64,000 nucleotides of DNA from JAXGPX01 sp040766745 (GCA_040766745.1 JAXGPX010000009.1:18041-82040); one strand, 5' to 3'; shown: positions 26,929 through 36,581, counted from the first letter of the stretch. Program-made: numbers and translations. The notes: generated from the sequence alone by a model not told the origin.

Positions 26929-27801
26929 ATGAAACCTAAGCCTTGGAGTGGGAAACACATGTGGATATGGATGTTGAATCAGACGGCCCCCCCGGACCAA
27001 ATCTTACGGAGGTCAGAAAATATGGGGCTTTCAGGCCTCTTAGTAAAAGCCTGGGATGGAGGATCATCCGGGCTATTTCTTGAGCAATTGCTGCAGATCG
27101 TTAAGCCTGCTCATGATGCCGGCCTTTTTGTTGGTGCATGGGGCTACAGTTACGGCAATAACATTGCCGGTGAGGTAAAGGCAATGGAGAAGGCATTTCA
27201 AGCAGGAGCCGATTGGCTCGCTATCGATGCCGAAGACGAGTACGAGACACGTGAAGGAAAGAACAAGGCTCTCAAGTTGGGAATCGAAGTCACCCGCACC
27301 TTCGGTCCCGAGGCCGCCCTTGGGTATACAACATTTGCGCTTCCACAGTATCATGAAACTTTCCCTTATCAGGAGTTCTCATCCTTTTGCTCTGTATGTC
27401 TGCCCCAAGTCTATTGGGGCCTAGTAGGAATGACACCAGAAGAAGCCCTTGCCATGTCACTCAGGGGGCTTGAAGAGTTCAAACTGCCAGTTGCCCCAGT
27501 AGGGCAAAGTTACGGAGAAGTTACCTCAGATGAAATAATCCGGTTCTCCCAGCTTGCCATGGCAAATGGCTTGGAAGGAATAAGCTACTACAATTGGCAG
27601 CATGCTACTGAGGCTCAACTGAATGCTGTCGGTAGAGGAGCCTATGGAAAAGATAACTTTGGGATTAGCAGAGGCCCGGCCTCGAAAGACGGAACTTTGG
27701 AGGGGCAACGGCACAGTAGGGGAGTATGGAAAAATATATCTTTGCCCTGGCGAGGAATACGGGATCGGTTCAAGAAAGACCCTCCCTGCCCTTGCAGCTG
27801 A
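26929..27801 (+). CDS. Putative glycoside-hydrolase-like TIM-barrel protein
   Basis: A 290-residue protein without signal peptide. The sequence alternates strand/helix blocks: HMWIWMLN, GLSGLLVKAWDG, GLFVGAWGYSY, GADWLAIDAEDEYE, LGYTTFALPQYH, CLPQVYWG, and GLEGISYYNWQ near the barrel end. Acidic residues in the IDAEDEY strand sit where GH25- or GH18-like barrels place catalytic groups. I do not recognise a precise family. ATG at 26929 has AGGAGGAAATTCA upstream. The last 40 residues are basic and not barrel-like. A pair of REP-like palindromes begins immediately after the stop. Confidence 0.6.
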   Translation: MKPKPWSGKHMWIWMLNQTAPPDQILRRSENMGLSGLLVKAWDGGSSGLFLEQLLQIVKPAHDAGLFVGAWGYSYGNNIAGEVKAMEKAFQAGADWLAIDAEDEYETREGKNKALKLGIEVTRTFGPEAALGYTTFALPQYHETFPYQEFSSFCSVCLPQVYWGLVGMTPEEALAMSLRGLEEFKLPVAPVGQSYGEVTSDEIIRFSQLAMANGLEGISYYNWQHATEAQLNAVGRGAYGKDNFGISRGPASKDGTLEGQRHSRGVWKNISLPWRGIRDRFKKDPPCPCS

Positions 27802-27817
27802 AACCCGGGGAAACACG

Positions 27818-27899
27818 GTGAAACACGGGGACGGTTCTAGCGTTTCACCTAGTTGGAACTGAAATTCAGTGAAACGTCGGGACGGTTCTAGCGTTTCAC
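27818..27899. repeat. Pair of REP-like GGGGACGGTTC palindromes
   Basis: Two copies lie at 27818-27848 and 27869-27899. Each has arms GTGAAAC / GTTTCAC around a core CGGGACGGTTCTAGC. The first is preceded by degenerate GAAACCCGGGGAAACACG reaching back to the stop codon of the upstream gene. Confidence 0.88.
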
Positions 27900-27998
27900 A
27901 AAGATTGAAACGCTAACCTTGGCCAATAGGCGCTTAGTCCCGGCAGAGGACGCAGTCTTTCCCATGGGGTTTGAAAGGCTAACCAGGTCAGCAAGTGC

Positions 27999-29432
27999 TT
28001 GCTGGCCGGTGTCAAGGTTGTGATTATCTCGACACGTACTAGGATTCTTTCGGGCGTCCGTGAATGGTCAGTGTATTTTGGCATAGTGGCTCGAATTTTT
28101 CCCCATGTAGGCCGAGAACTTGACTTTTGGAGGCGGCAAGCCGCCAGAATACCCGATTCTGATCTGGCCCAACAAGCCGCCGCCAGTATAGAGAAAAAAA
28201 GTTTTCACTGCATGGGCGGTTCTGTTTTTGCCTTGCTGAACCCATCCAAAACTAAGGCCCTGGTCAAGGCGATTGTGGCCATACAGACTATCAGCGACTA
28301 CCTGGATAATCTTTGCGACAGAGTGGAACTTGACAGGGGCGGTGCCTTTGCCACAGACAATGCCGCCCGGAATTTCTCTGCCTTCATGAGGCTTCACGAG
28401 GCAATGCTATGTGCAGTGGATCCCTTGCGCCCAACTTGTGATTATTACAGCCTGTATCCTATGGGAAATGACGGAGGGTATCTTGACGCCCTGGTCAGTT
28501 CATCAAGAGAAGTCATCAGTTCCATTGATGATTACCGGTACGTAAAGCCACTGGTTGTGATGTTTGCCGGCATGTATTCACAACTCCAGTCTATTAAGCA
28601 CCTGCCTCATCATGTCCGCGATAAGTGGATGGAGGCGTGGTTCTTTCAGTACTCAGGGTGCTCAGGAACCGGAATCAGTGAGCCTGTGGGCCTTCCCCTT
28701 CAAGAAGCGTTCTGCCCTTGGCCTGAACCTGGTCCGTACTCATGGGCCGATTTTGGCCAGGATACTAACACAGCATCGGGACAACCTGAACATTTGAGGC
28801 GTATCTACCTTCCCGGCCAACTGGGCAACAAGATTCGAAAACTGAAGTGGTGGGAATTTGGGGCCGCTACAGGCTCTACCCTGGGGATTTTCAGCCTCAT
28901 TGCATATTCGTCACTTGGGATCTTTGGGGCATCAGGCCCGGAAGGGGTTATACCCGCCCGTGGCCGCCTTATTCACCCTCCACAAGCCGCCACCTTGGAT
29001 TGCAGACGGGCAAAGCATTCAGCGTCATCTATTGCTGATCCAACACAGGCCCACTCTCTGGCACTTACCATCGCGGAGGCTTATTTCCCGGCTATTTGTG
29101 GCCTCCATATTCTCCTAGATTACTTCATCGATCAGGACGAAGACAAGAAGTTCGGAGACCTCAATTTTGTCAGCTACTACAAATCAGCAAAGACAGCAGC
29201 CGAGGCTCTGAAGCGGTTCATCAACCAGGCTCTTGAGGAAGCAAGCAATCTTCCTGAACCGTGGTTTCACAAAGCCGTGGTAAAAGGACTTCTGGCTATG
29301 TACCTTTCAGACAGCAAAATCAGTGCATGTGGGCTTTCGTCTTCAGCAATGGAATTTACCAGGTGCGGAGGCGGGAATACTGAGATTCTGCAGGCAGTTT
29401 GCAGGCTTGTAAGAAAGACTTTGGGATTTTGA
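27999..29432 (+). CDS. YtpB-like large terpene synthase (DUF2600)
   Basis: This resembles YtpB/tetraprenyl-beta-curcumene synthase, a class IB terpene cyclase that acts on long linear prenyl diphosphates (C35 in Bacillus). The aspartate-rich motif DYLDN is at residues 100-104 and a second acidic cluster, DYFIDQDED, at 374-382. At 477 residues it exceeds the usual length of about 350. The excess is mostly a Pro/Gly-rich insertion at about 218-282 and another at about 310-350. The start is uncertain (TTG 27999 or GTG near 28020). The next gene, 55 bases away, encodes a polyprenyl diphosphate synthase, which would supply the substrate. Confidence 0.8.
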   Translation: MLAGVKVVIISTRTRILSGVREWSVYFGIVARIFPHVGRELDFWRRQAARIPDSDLAQQAAASIEKKSFHCMGGSVFALLNPSKTKALVKAIVAIQTISDYLDNLCDRVELDRGGAFATDNAARNFSAFMRLHEAMLCAVDPLRPTCDYYSLYPMGNDGGYLDALVSSSREVISSIDDYRYVKPLVVMFAGMYSQLQSIKHLPHHVRDKWMEAWFFQYSGCSGTGISEPVGLPLQEAFCPWPEPGPYSWADFGQDTNTASGQPEHLRRIYLPGQLGNKIRKLKWWEFGAATGSTLGIFSLIAYSSLGIFGASGPEGVIPARGRLIHPPQAATLDCRRAKHSASSIADPTQAHSLALTIAEAYFPAICGLHILLDYFIDQDEDKKFGDLNFVSYYKSAKTAAEALKRFINQALEEASNLPEPWFHKAVVKGLLAMYLSDSKISACGLSSSAMEFTRCGGGNTEILQAVCRLVRKTLGF

Positions 29433-29487
29433 GCCTGGCTTGTTTGGCTCGTGAAATGTTTGATTAACTCAAAGCGAGGCGTCGCTA

Positions 29488-30849
29488 TTGGACAACTGGA
29501 CAGGTAGAATTGACAAAGTGATCTGGAGTTCCCTTAAGCAAATGGCAGAGCAGCCTTTGCCCGAAATCTCCATGGGTGTGGGCGATCAAGGCTTAGAATG
29601 GGTAGGTACACACGGCGGAGCTTCAAGCAGGGTTTCAGGCAGAGCTTCGAGCAGGGTTTCAGGCAGAGCTTCGAGCGGACTGTCAGGCGGAGCTTCGGGC
29701 GGCGCTATGGAAGAGATCTCTGGCACCCTGGGTGTTGAAGACCTTGCGGAAAAGGTGGTTGAGACGGACGGGGCCATTGAAGGCCTGGTGTCAGCTCAAC
29801 TCCCGGTTCACGGCACGACAGGCCAAGGAGATATCTCCGATAGGCAGGCGCCATATTTGAACATGGTACAGGAAAAACTTGGCCAGACCTTAAGGTATTC
29901 AGGCCCTTTGGAACCTATTCTTGCTCATCTTATGTCAACCACAGGCAAACTTCTCAGGCCAAGACTTGTAATCTCTAGTGCCTCTGCTTTTGCTGACCTA
30001 GATACAGCCAACGAGTCTCGATACAGCCTCTACGTCAGCCCAAGCCATGACAGGCTGATTTCAATGATTACAGATATTGCTGCCGCTTTTGAAATGGTCC
30101 ACATTGCGTCTTTGGTTCATGACGACATTATTGACGGATCATCTGAAAGGCGGGGCCTGCCTGTTATCCACGACATTTGGGGAATTCACTCAGCCATTCT
30201 AACAGGCGATTACCTCTTCTCAAGAGCCAACAATACTGCCCTCCTTTATGCCCACATTGGAATCGCCGGGCTGCTAAATGACGCTGTTGAGTTAATGTGC
30301 AGGGGGGAAGTCGCTCAAGATAACAGGCTCTACGATTCTACCGTCACACCCTCTGATTATTTCTACCAAATTGGCAGGAAAACTGCTGCACTTATTGCCG
30401 CCGCGTGCAAGGCCGGAGCTATGGCAGCCGGGGCGCCTCCTGATACTCAGAGCCAGCTCTGGCAGTTTGGAATCAGGCTCGGAACTGCCTTTCAAATTGT
30501 AGATGATATCTTGGACCTCGTTTCCGACGAGGAGGCCCTTGGAAAGCCAGTGTTCAATGATCTCAAGCGCGGCACCATGACACTCCCCCTGATATATGCA
30601 ATGGAGACAGAGATACGGTCAGACATAATTGACTGCTTTGGCAACAGGACAGTCCCAACGAGCAACATACCTACGATTCGCGAGAAACTGGTTTCTGCCG
30701 GTTGTATCGAGAAAGCAGCCGGAGCAGCAACTACCCTGCTCGAATCAGCCAGGCAAAACCTCCTTGCGCTGCCTCCTTCATTGGGGCGGGATCAACTTTG
30801 GCAGATGTCGGTGCAGCTCGGAGAAAAAGCGGTTTCAGCCACCACCTGA
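29488..30849 (+). CDS. Polyprenyl (probably heptaprenyl-type) diphosphate synthase
   Basis: A trans-isoprenyl diphosphate synthase that condenses isopentenyl diphosphate onto allylic diphosphates. GKLLRPRL is at residues 153-160, the first Asp-rich motif DDIID at 212-216, and the second, DDILD, at 339-343, followed by GKP and the DLKRGTMTLPLIYA block. The catalytic part is of normal size. In front is an extra region of about 120 residues containing a repeat of ASSRVSGR (residues 45-72). The start is TTG at 29488. Coupling with the YtpB-like gene suggests a C30-C35 terpenoid or menaquinone side chain; chain length cannot be read reliably. Confidence 0.88.
   Translation: MDNWTGRIDKVIWSSLKQMAEQPLPEISMGVGDQGLEWVGTHGGASSRVSGRASSRVSGRASSGLSGGASGGAMEEISGTLGVEDLAEKVVETDGAIEGLVSAQLPVHGTTGQGDISDRQAPYLNMVQEKLGQTLRYSGPLEPILAHLMSTTGKLLRPRLVISSASAFADLDTANESRYSLYVSPSHDRLISMITDIAAAFEMVHIASLVHDDIIDGSSERRGLPVIHDIWGIHSAILTGDYLFSRANNTALLYAHIGIAGLLNDAVELMCRGEVAQDNRLYDSTVTPSDYFYQIGRKTAALIAAACKAGAMAAGAPPDTQSQLWQFGIRLGTAFQIVDDILDLVSDEEALGKPVFNDLKRGTMTLPLIYAMETEIRSDIIDCFGNRTVPTSNIPTIREKLVSAGCIEKAAGAATTLLESARQNLLALPPSLGRDQLWQMSVQLGEKAVSATT
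29614..29706 (+). repeat. 24-bp in-frame tandem repeat in the polyprenyl synthase gene
   Basis: Almost four 24-bp units (from 29614, 29638, 29662 and 29686) encode the Ala/Ser/Gly/Arg octapeptide repeat. Confidence 0.88.
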
Positions 30850-30855
30850 AACGCC

Positions 30856-30930
30856 GTGAAACACGGGGACGGTTCTAGCGTTCCACGACACACTGCGCGC
30901 GTGAAACACGGGGACGGTTCTAGCGTTCCA
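30856..30930. repeat. Pair of REP-like GGGGACGGTTC palindromes
   Basis: Copies lie at 30856-30886 and 30901-30930, with GTGAAACACG on the left and CGTTCCA on the right. The first follows the stop codon of the polyprenyl synthase gene by six bases. Confidence 0.88.
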
Positions 30931-31326
30931 TTTCGGACCCACTGACACACGGCATACTGATATATGGCACACTACATGCCATGCTCTAACATATGGCGCT
31001 TCGATATAGGCATCCTGACATAAGCTCCACCTTGATACATGGCCGGCTAACACCGCGTTCTGAGAAACGGAAATACTAAGACAGCCGCAAAATTGCACTT
31101 TCCAGCCGCGGCAAAAATCTCGCTACAACACCAGATGCAGCTCAAGCTTTCGGCAAATGGCAGGTATCCCAGTCCCCAGGTCGAATATGAATTTTGAGTC
31201 CCTAAATATTTCTGCTCCGGTGAAACGAACCGGCCGAAAAGGCTTTCATGGTGCGCCGTATGGAGTACCTGAACAAACGGGACTCACAAATATTGAAGTC
31301 AACTGAGTAATCCTGGGGGGATAGCT
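30931..31326. other. Intergenic gap with degenerate short repeats
   Basis: The first 130 bases hold loosely repeated TGATATATGGCACAC / TAACATATGGC / TGATACATGGCC motifs at roughly 20-bp spacing. The rest has no recognised gene or RNA. TGGGGGGATAGCT at the end is the ribosome binding site of the carboxypeptidase gene. Confidence 0.5.
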
Positions 31327-33186
31327 ATGGACCTTTCACAAGCAAAGTTCGACCATTACTACTGCTACTCCGAGATGGAAAACTTCCTGAAATCCCTGGC
31401 CGAAGAGTATCCAGGCATTGCAAGACTGGAATCAGCAGGCAAAAGCGGTGAAGGCCGCGATATTTGGGTTATGATCCTTTCTGACAGGAGCAGCGGGGAG
31501 CCGGACAAAAAACCTGCTATCTATATAGACGGAAATTTCCACGCAGGCGAAGTAACCGGTTCGATGATAAATTTATACGCCATCAAGCATATACTTGACA
31601 ACTACGGCAAAGAAGGCCGCATTACGAGACTCCTTCAAAGGTATACTTTGTACGTAATACCCAGAGTGTCGCCTGACGGTGCCGAGGTGTACCTTAAAAC
31701 GCCTGAAACACTGAGGTCAGTTCCCAGGCCATATCCTTTCCCGAACCCTGATGAGCAGGAAGGTCTGTACCCGGCTGACATTGACGGTGATGGGCACATT
31801 CTCATGATGCGGGTGAAGGACGATACAGGTGAATGGAAGGTGTCTCCCAAAGATCCCCGGGCAATGGTGCGGCGGGCGCCTGATGAGGACGAGGGCACAT
31901 TTTACAGGGTCTACACAGAAGGGTTCCTGCGGGAACACCAAGGAGGTGGAATCAAGGGCGCTCCCCCAAAATGGGGCCTTGATTTCAACCGTAACTTTCC
32001 TTTTGGATGGGTCCCTGAAGTGCAGCAATCGGGTGCAGGCGAGTTTCCCTTATCCGAATCTGAGACCAGGGCTGTTGCAGAGTTTATTGTAAACCATCCT
32101 AATATTTCCCTTGCCCTTACATATCACACTACAGGCGGGGTAATCTTGCGGGTCCCCGGTGCCCATTCTCACACAAAGAGCCCGCGCCAGGACATTCAGG
32201 CTATGATAGCCATAGGCGAAATGGGCGCCGAGGAAACAGGATACCCGTGTGTTCCCTGCTACGAGGAATTTTACGGCGGCGGAGATGACTTTAGCAAAGG
32301 AGCATTTGACGACTGGTTGTTTGATCACCGCGGCATTTTGGCATACACCGTTGAAACCTGGAACCTGGCACAGCGGGCAGGGATACACCAGTTTCCGCGC
32401 AAGGAGAAGTCGCCTAAGGAACAAGAGGAAGATTACTTGAAGATGCTTTCCTGGAATGACCGGGAATTGGCCGGCAAGGGGTTTGAGAACTGGCGGCCGT
32501 TTAACCATCCTCAACTGGGCGAGGTTGAGATCGGCGGGTGGTACTCTAAATATGTGGTGCAAAACGCCCCTCCTATGTTCCTCGAGGCCGAGTGCTACAA
32601 GAACTCTATGTTTATATTGAGGGCAGCTGCGGCTCTTCCAAGGCTTGACATTGGCAATGTTGAGTACCGGCCTCTGAGAGATGGAGTGTATGAAGTCAGT
32701 GCTTTGGTGAAGAACATAGGTTTCTTGCCGACTTTCGGGAGTTACCGGTCGAAGCAGTTGGAGAACGTGCCGCTCCTTGTCGCGGGATTGAGCAGTGTGG
32801 GCGAGGAGGCCGGCGAGGTGACTGGGAGGGTGGAAGAAGCAGAAGAAGTCTCCGCTAACGGGCACGGTTTAGACGAAGCGGCCGAGTTAGCGGGAAATGA
32901 CCTCTGTGATGAAACAGATGCTGAGGTGTCGGGAAATGTTTCCCGCGATGCAAATGCGATTGGTGTCGTCGAAGTAGTCGGTAAGGCCAAGAAGGAAATT
33001 GGCCACCTGGACGGAAGATCCGGTTCAACGTCGGCTTTTTCGCTGTGGTCGTCACGATCTACCGGGGCAAGTAGGGTCACCAAGGTTAGCTGGGTAGTAA
33101 AGGCGAAGCAGGGGTCTGAGATTGCTATCACGGTCAAGGGTCAGCGAGCCGGGTGTGTCACGGAAGTGGTTAAACTGGAGCAGTAA
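31327..33186 (+). CDS. M14 family zinc carboxypeptidase
   Basis: A 619-residue protein with an M14 domain over residues about 1-380. Zinc ligands are His72 and Glu75 (NFHAGE) and His267 (YHTTGG); the likely catalytic Glu343 is in YTVETW. The region RITRLLQRYTLYVIPRVSPDGAE is characteristic. There is no signal peptide, so it is probably cytoplasmic unless exported otherwise. After the catalytic domain comes a beta-rich tail interrupted at about residues 498-570 by an acidic Glu/Val/Ala/Gly stretch of low complexity. GGGGGGATAGCT precedes the ATG. Substrate unknown. Confidence 0.87.
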   Translation: MDLSQAKFDHYYCYSEMENFLKSLAEEYPGIARLESAGKSGEGRDIWVMILSDRSSGEPDKKPAIYIDGNFHAGEVTGSMINLYAIKHILDNYGKEGRITRLLQRYTLYVIPRVSPDGAEVYLKTPETLRSVPRPYPFPNPDEQEGLYPADIDGDGHILMMRVKDDTGEWKVSPKDPRAMVRRAPDEDEGTFYRVYTEGFLREHQGGGIKGAPPKWGLDFNRNFPFGWVPEVQQSGAGEFPLSESETRAVAEFIVNHPNISLALTYHTTGGVILRVPGAHSHTKSPRQDIQAMIAIGEMGAEETGYPCVPCYEEFYGGGDDFSKGAFDDWLFDHRGILAYTVETWNLAQRAGIHQFPRKEKSPKEQEEDYLKMLSWNDRELAGKGFENWRPFNHPQLGEVEIGGWYSKYVVQNAPPMFLEAECYKNSMFILRAAAALPRLDIGNVEYRPLRDGVYEVSALVKNIGFLPTFGSYRSKQLENVPLLVAGLSSVGEEAGEVTGRVEEAEEVSANGHGLDEAAELAGNDLCDETDAEVSGNVSRDANAIGVVEVVGKAKKEIGHLDGRSGSTSAFSLWSSRSTGASRVTKVSWVVKAKQGSEIAITVKGQRAGCVTEVVKLEQ

Positions 33187-33590
33187 GGGTCTTGAAATAC
33201 CACATGGAAACGGCGTAGTAAGGTGAACTTCGCGGAGTGAACAAGTCAGCCTGATGCGCCGTTTTCCAGGATTGCAGACTTGAAGGTTTCCGGATTGCTG
33301 ATTGGCTTGTCTGCAGAGCCATTCTGGCGGTTTTAGGGGCTTCCGGGTTGCTGACTGGTTCGACCTGCATGGCCATTTTGGTAGATTCACGGATTTTGAG
33401 CAATTGGATGGCCTGTAACAAACGGCCACGGCCGCATTGACTTATTTTGGTGCATACCATATAATGCGAACAACAAAGACTAGAGTAGGCGTACTGGAAC
33501 AGCGTTTTTGCAGTAGCGTTTTAGACAGAGAACGCATAAGATCCATTCCAGTATTTTGAAGTACCTAGATAATATTATCGGTACAGGCTG
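33187..33590. other. Intergenic gap with a roughly 60-bp duplication
   Basis: At about 33285-33400 the motif TTCCGGRTTGCTGAYTGG...TCTGGCGGTTTT / ...CATGGCCATTTTGG occurs twice in imperfect form. No gene was seen. A promoter for the leuS leader probably lies toward the right end but no convincing boxes were assigned. Confidence 0.45.
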
Positions 33591-33915
33591 TGAAGGGAAG
33601 CAGTAGGAATTTAACCAGGTAAAGAGAGCCGGGAGAAGGTGCGAGCCCGGTACCGTGAGAAATTCCGAACTCGTCCTGGAGCTTGTGTTGCGAACGGCAC
33701 TCAGCCGAGTAGCAGCACACGAACGGCACGCGTTAAGTGCTTAGAGTGCGGCCCAGCAATAATGCGACTGGTTCGCAGAGACTGCCGAAACGTCGGCGCC
33801 TTACAGGCAAGATTCAAACTCTGCGAAGAAATGCATGTGCCAGGCCGAACCAGGGTGGTACCACGAATTGAGCGAAACTGAGCCCTCGTCCCTAGGATGA
33901 GGGCTTTGTGTTTGT
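33590..33915 (+). promoter_or_regulatory. T-box leader of leuS (specifier CTC)
   Basis: The T-box bulge sequence AGGGTGGTACCACG is at 33852-33865. Stem I features include AGAGAGCCGGG and GGTGCGAGCCCGG. A GAACTCGTCCTGGAGC block places the specifier codon CTC (Leu) at 33670-33672, which agrees with the gene it controls. Uncharged tRNA-Leu would stabilise the antiterminator. The competing terminator is the stem at 33881-33908 followed by TTTGTGTTT. Confidence 0.93.
33881..33912 (+). terminator. Regulated terminator of the leuS T-box
   Basis: AGCCCTCGTCC and GGATGAGGGCT form a stem with a CTA loop and one mismatch, followed by a T-rich tail. Confidence 0.85.
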
Positions 33916-33917
33916 CA

Positions 33918-33987
33918 GAGACTTATGTTTAGAGACTTACGCTTAGGGACTTATGCTAAGGGACTTACGCTTAGCGACTTACGCTTA
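33918..33987 (+). repeat. 14-bp tandem repeat in the leuS untranslated leader, five units
   Basis: Five units resembling GRGACTTACGCTTA lie at 33918, 33932, 33946, 33960 and 33974, between the T-box terminator and the leuS start. Confidence 0.9.
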
Positions 33988-34028
33988 GGAGCCCTATAGA
34001 CACTAATCACAAACTGGGGGTAACTAGA

Positions 34029-36581
34029 ATGGTAGGCGACAGCCGAAACCAGGATGTCAAAAATAACGAAAATAGCGAAACTTACAACGCCCAGGAAATC
34101 GAATCAAAATGGCAGGGAATCTGGCGTGATAATGACACATACGTAGTCAGCGAAAACCACAAAAAGCCCAAGTTCTACTGCCTGGAGATGTTCCCGTATC
34201 CGTCAGGGGCAATTCACATGGGCCATGTTCGTAACTATACCATCGGCGACGTGATTTCCCGGTACAAGCGGGCAAACGGATTCAACGTCCTGCACCCTAT
34301 GGGCTGGGACGCATTTGGCATGCCTGCTGAAAACGCTGCCATTGAACGGGGAACACCGCCAGACAAGTGGACGTGGAGCAACATTGCCCACATGCGGGAT
34401 CAGATAAAGCGGCTTGGATTCACCTACGACTGGTCTCGGGAGGTTTGCACGGCTTTTCCTGAGTACTACAAATGGACTCAGTGGCTGTTCCTGCTGCTCT
34501 ACAAGCGCGGCCTGGCGTACAAGAAAACCGCCCCGGCCAACTGGTGCCCCCAGTGCCATACCGTTTTGGCTAATGAGCAGGTAGAACAGGGCAAGTGCTG
34601 GCGTTGCGACTCATTGGTCGAGAAACGCCGTATGGACCAGTGGTTTTTCAAAATAACCGACTACGCCGAAAGGCTCCTGGCTGACATTGAGAAACTCGAC
34701 GGCTGGCCTGAGCACGTAAAAATTATGCAGGCCAACTGGATCGGCAAGAGTGAAGGTGCCGAAATTGATTTTATAGGGCCGCAAGACGAAAAGATTCCAG
34801 TGTTCACTACCCGTCAGGACACGATTTACGGTGTCACATACATGGTCTTGGCCCCTGAACACCCGCTTGTTGACAAATTCATACAGGGAACAGAACATGA
34901 AGCACCGGTAAGGGCATTCATAGACAAGGTTACCAGGATGTCTGAGATTGACCGTACTGCCGAAACCCTGGAAAAAGAAGGAGTGTTCACAGGCGTCTAT
35001 GCCACAAATCCGGTTTCAGGCGACAAGATACCGGTTTGGATAGGCAACTATGTGATTTACGAATACGGAACAGGGGCAGTAATGGGAGTTCCGGGGCACG
35101 ACGAAAGAGACTTCAACTTCGCCAAGAAATACAGGCTGCCAATCAAGATAGTCATTCAGAACCAGGATAAAAGCCTGCAGCTAGACGATGCGGAAACAGC
35201 GTATGTTGATGACGGAATCATGGTTGATTCAGGCCCCTTTACAGGCCTTTTCGGTGAAGAAGGAAGGAAGGAAGTCACTAAGTACCTAGAGGCCAATCAA
35301 GCAGGACGTAAGAGAGTCACCTATAGGATGCGAGACTGGCTCATTTCCAGGCAAAGGTACTGGGGAGCACCTATCCCGATTATCTACTGCCCGAAATGCG
35401 GGGCCGTGCCTGTTCCTGACCAGGATCTTCCTGTACATTTGCCTTTAGGCTTGAAGGTAACGTCTGAAGGTCCGTCACCTCTGGCCAGGCATGAATCATT
35501 CATTAATACGAATTGCCCTGTATGCGGCGGGCCTGCCAAGCGTGAAACAGACACAATTGATACTTTCGTGTGTTCATCCTGGTACTTCTTCCGCTTTGCC
35601 AGCCCTCATGAGACAGAGGTAGCCTTCTCCAAGCAGGGAGTCGATTACTGGAATCCGGTTGACAGGTACATTGGCGGCGTAGAGCATGCTGTCATGCACC
35701 TCCTGTACTCACGGTTCATAACCAAGGTTTTGTACGACGCCGGGCTGGTCCCTGCCGATGAGCCCTTTAAGAACCTCTTGACCCAGGGCATGGTTGTCCT
35801 TGACGGTGCCAAAATGTCAAAGTCCAAGGGAAACGTTGTATCACCTGATGACATAGTCTCCAAATATGGTGCAGACGTGGCACGTGTATTCATGATGTTC
35901 GCTGCCCCGCCTGAAAGGGATCTGGAATGGTCTGACCGCGGAGTGGAAGGGGCGCAAAGGTTTTTGCGCAGGGTATGGAAGCAAGTTGCCGAGAGTGACT
36001 CTCATGAGAGTCCCCTTGACGTTTCAACAGGTGATTCCAAAGACGCTAGCCAGGCCCAGGGGATTTCTACTGAAGGGTTACGCAGGATCACCCACCAGAG
36101 TATAAAGAAAGTAACCGAGGATTTTAACCGATTGGCTTTGAACACAGCCGTGTCTCAGCTGATGGAACTGTCCAATTACATTGGCCGGTACGCAAGGCTT
36201 CCTGTTGAAGATCAGAACCAAGAGGCATTAAAGGAAGCCAAACTGACACTGGTCAAATTGCTCGATCCGTTTGCTCCTCATATGGCCCACGAATTGTGGG
36301 AGCGCCTCGGCCAGGATGGAATGGTTGAAGACGCAGGTTGGCCTGAGTTTGATCCGGACCTGATCAAAGAGGACGTTGTGACAATTGTTGTTCAGGTTAA
36401 CGGGAAGGTCCGGGACAGGATCGTTGTTCCTGCAGGCAGCAGCGATGAAGAGGTAACAGCAAAAGCCCTCTCAGCTGAGAAAATCACCAAGATGTTAGGA
36501 GAAGGCGAAGAGGCCCGCAAGGCAGTGCGAAAAGTCATTGTAATCAAAGATAAACTCGTAAACATAGTCGCCGCCCTTTGA
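34029..36581 (+). CDS. leuS: Leucine--tRNA ligase
   Basis: A class I aminoacyl-tRNA synthetase that charges tRNA-Leu. The HIGH-type motif HMGH is at residues 63-66, with PYPSG just before it, and KMSKS at 595-599. The CP1 editing domain lies between them with TRQDTIYG and MGVPGHDERD. Zinc-like CxxC pairs (CPQC/CWRC, CPKC/CPVC) are visible. A hydrophilic insertion of about 28 residues sits at about 655-682 (Ser/Asp-rich), before the anticodon-binding domain. GGGGGTAACTAGA precedes the ATG. Expression is controlled by the upstream T-box. A pair of REP-like palindromes starts at the stop codon. Confidence 0.97.
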   Translation: MVGDSRNQDVKNNENSETYNAQEIESKWQGIWRDNDTYVVSENHKKPKFYCLEMFPYPSGAIHMGHVRNYTIGDVISRYKRANGFNVLHPMGWDAFGMPAENAAIERGTPPDKWTWSNIAHMRDQIKRLGFTYDWSREVCTAFPEYYKWTQWLFLLLYKRGLAYKKTAPANWCPQCHTVLANEQVEQGKCWRCDSLVEKRRMDQWFFKITDYAERLLADIEKLDGWPEHVKIMQANWIGKSEGAEIDFIGPQDEKIPVFTTRQDTIYGVTYMVLAPEHPLVDKFIQGTEHEAPVRAFIDKVTRMSEIDRTAETLEKEGVFTGVYATNPVSGDKIPVWIGNYVIYEYGTGAVMGVPGHDERDFNFAKKYRLPIKIVIQNQDKSLQLDDAETAYVDDGIMVDSGPFTGLFGEEGRKEVTKYLEANQAGRKRVTYRMRDWLISRQRYWGAPIPIIYCPKCGAVPVPDQDLPVHLPLGLKVTSEGPSPLARHESFINTNCPVCGGPAKRETDTIDTFVCSSWYFFRFASPHETEVAFSKQGVDYWNPVDRYIGGVEHAVMHLLYSRFITKVLYDAGLVPADEPFKNLLTQGMVVLDGAKMSKSKGNVVSPDDIVSKYGADVARVFMMFAAPPERDLEWSDRGVEGAQRFLRRVWKQVAESDSHESPLDVSTGDSKDASQAQGISTEGLRRITHQSIKKVTEDFNRLALNTAVSQLMELSNYIGRYARLPVEDQNQEALKEAKLTLVKLLDPFAPHMAHELWERLGQDGMVEDAGWPEFDPDLIKEDVVTIVVQVNGKVRDRIVVPAGSSDEEVTAKALSAEKITKMLGEGEEARKAVRKVIVIKDKLVNIVAAL

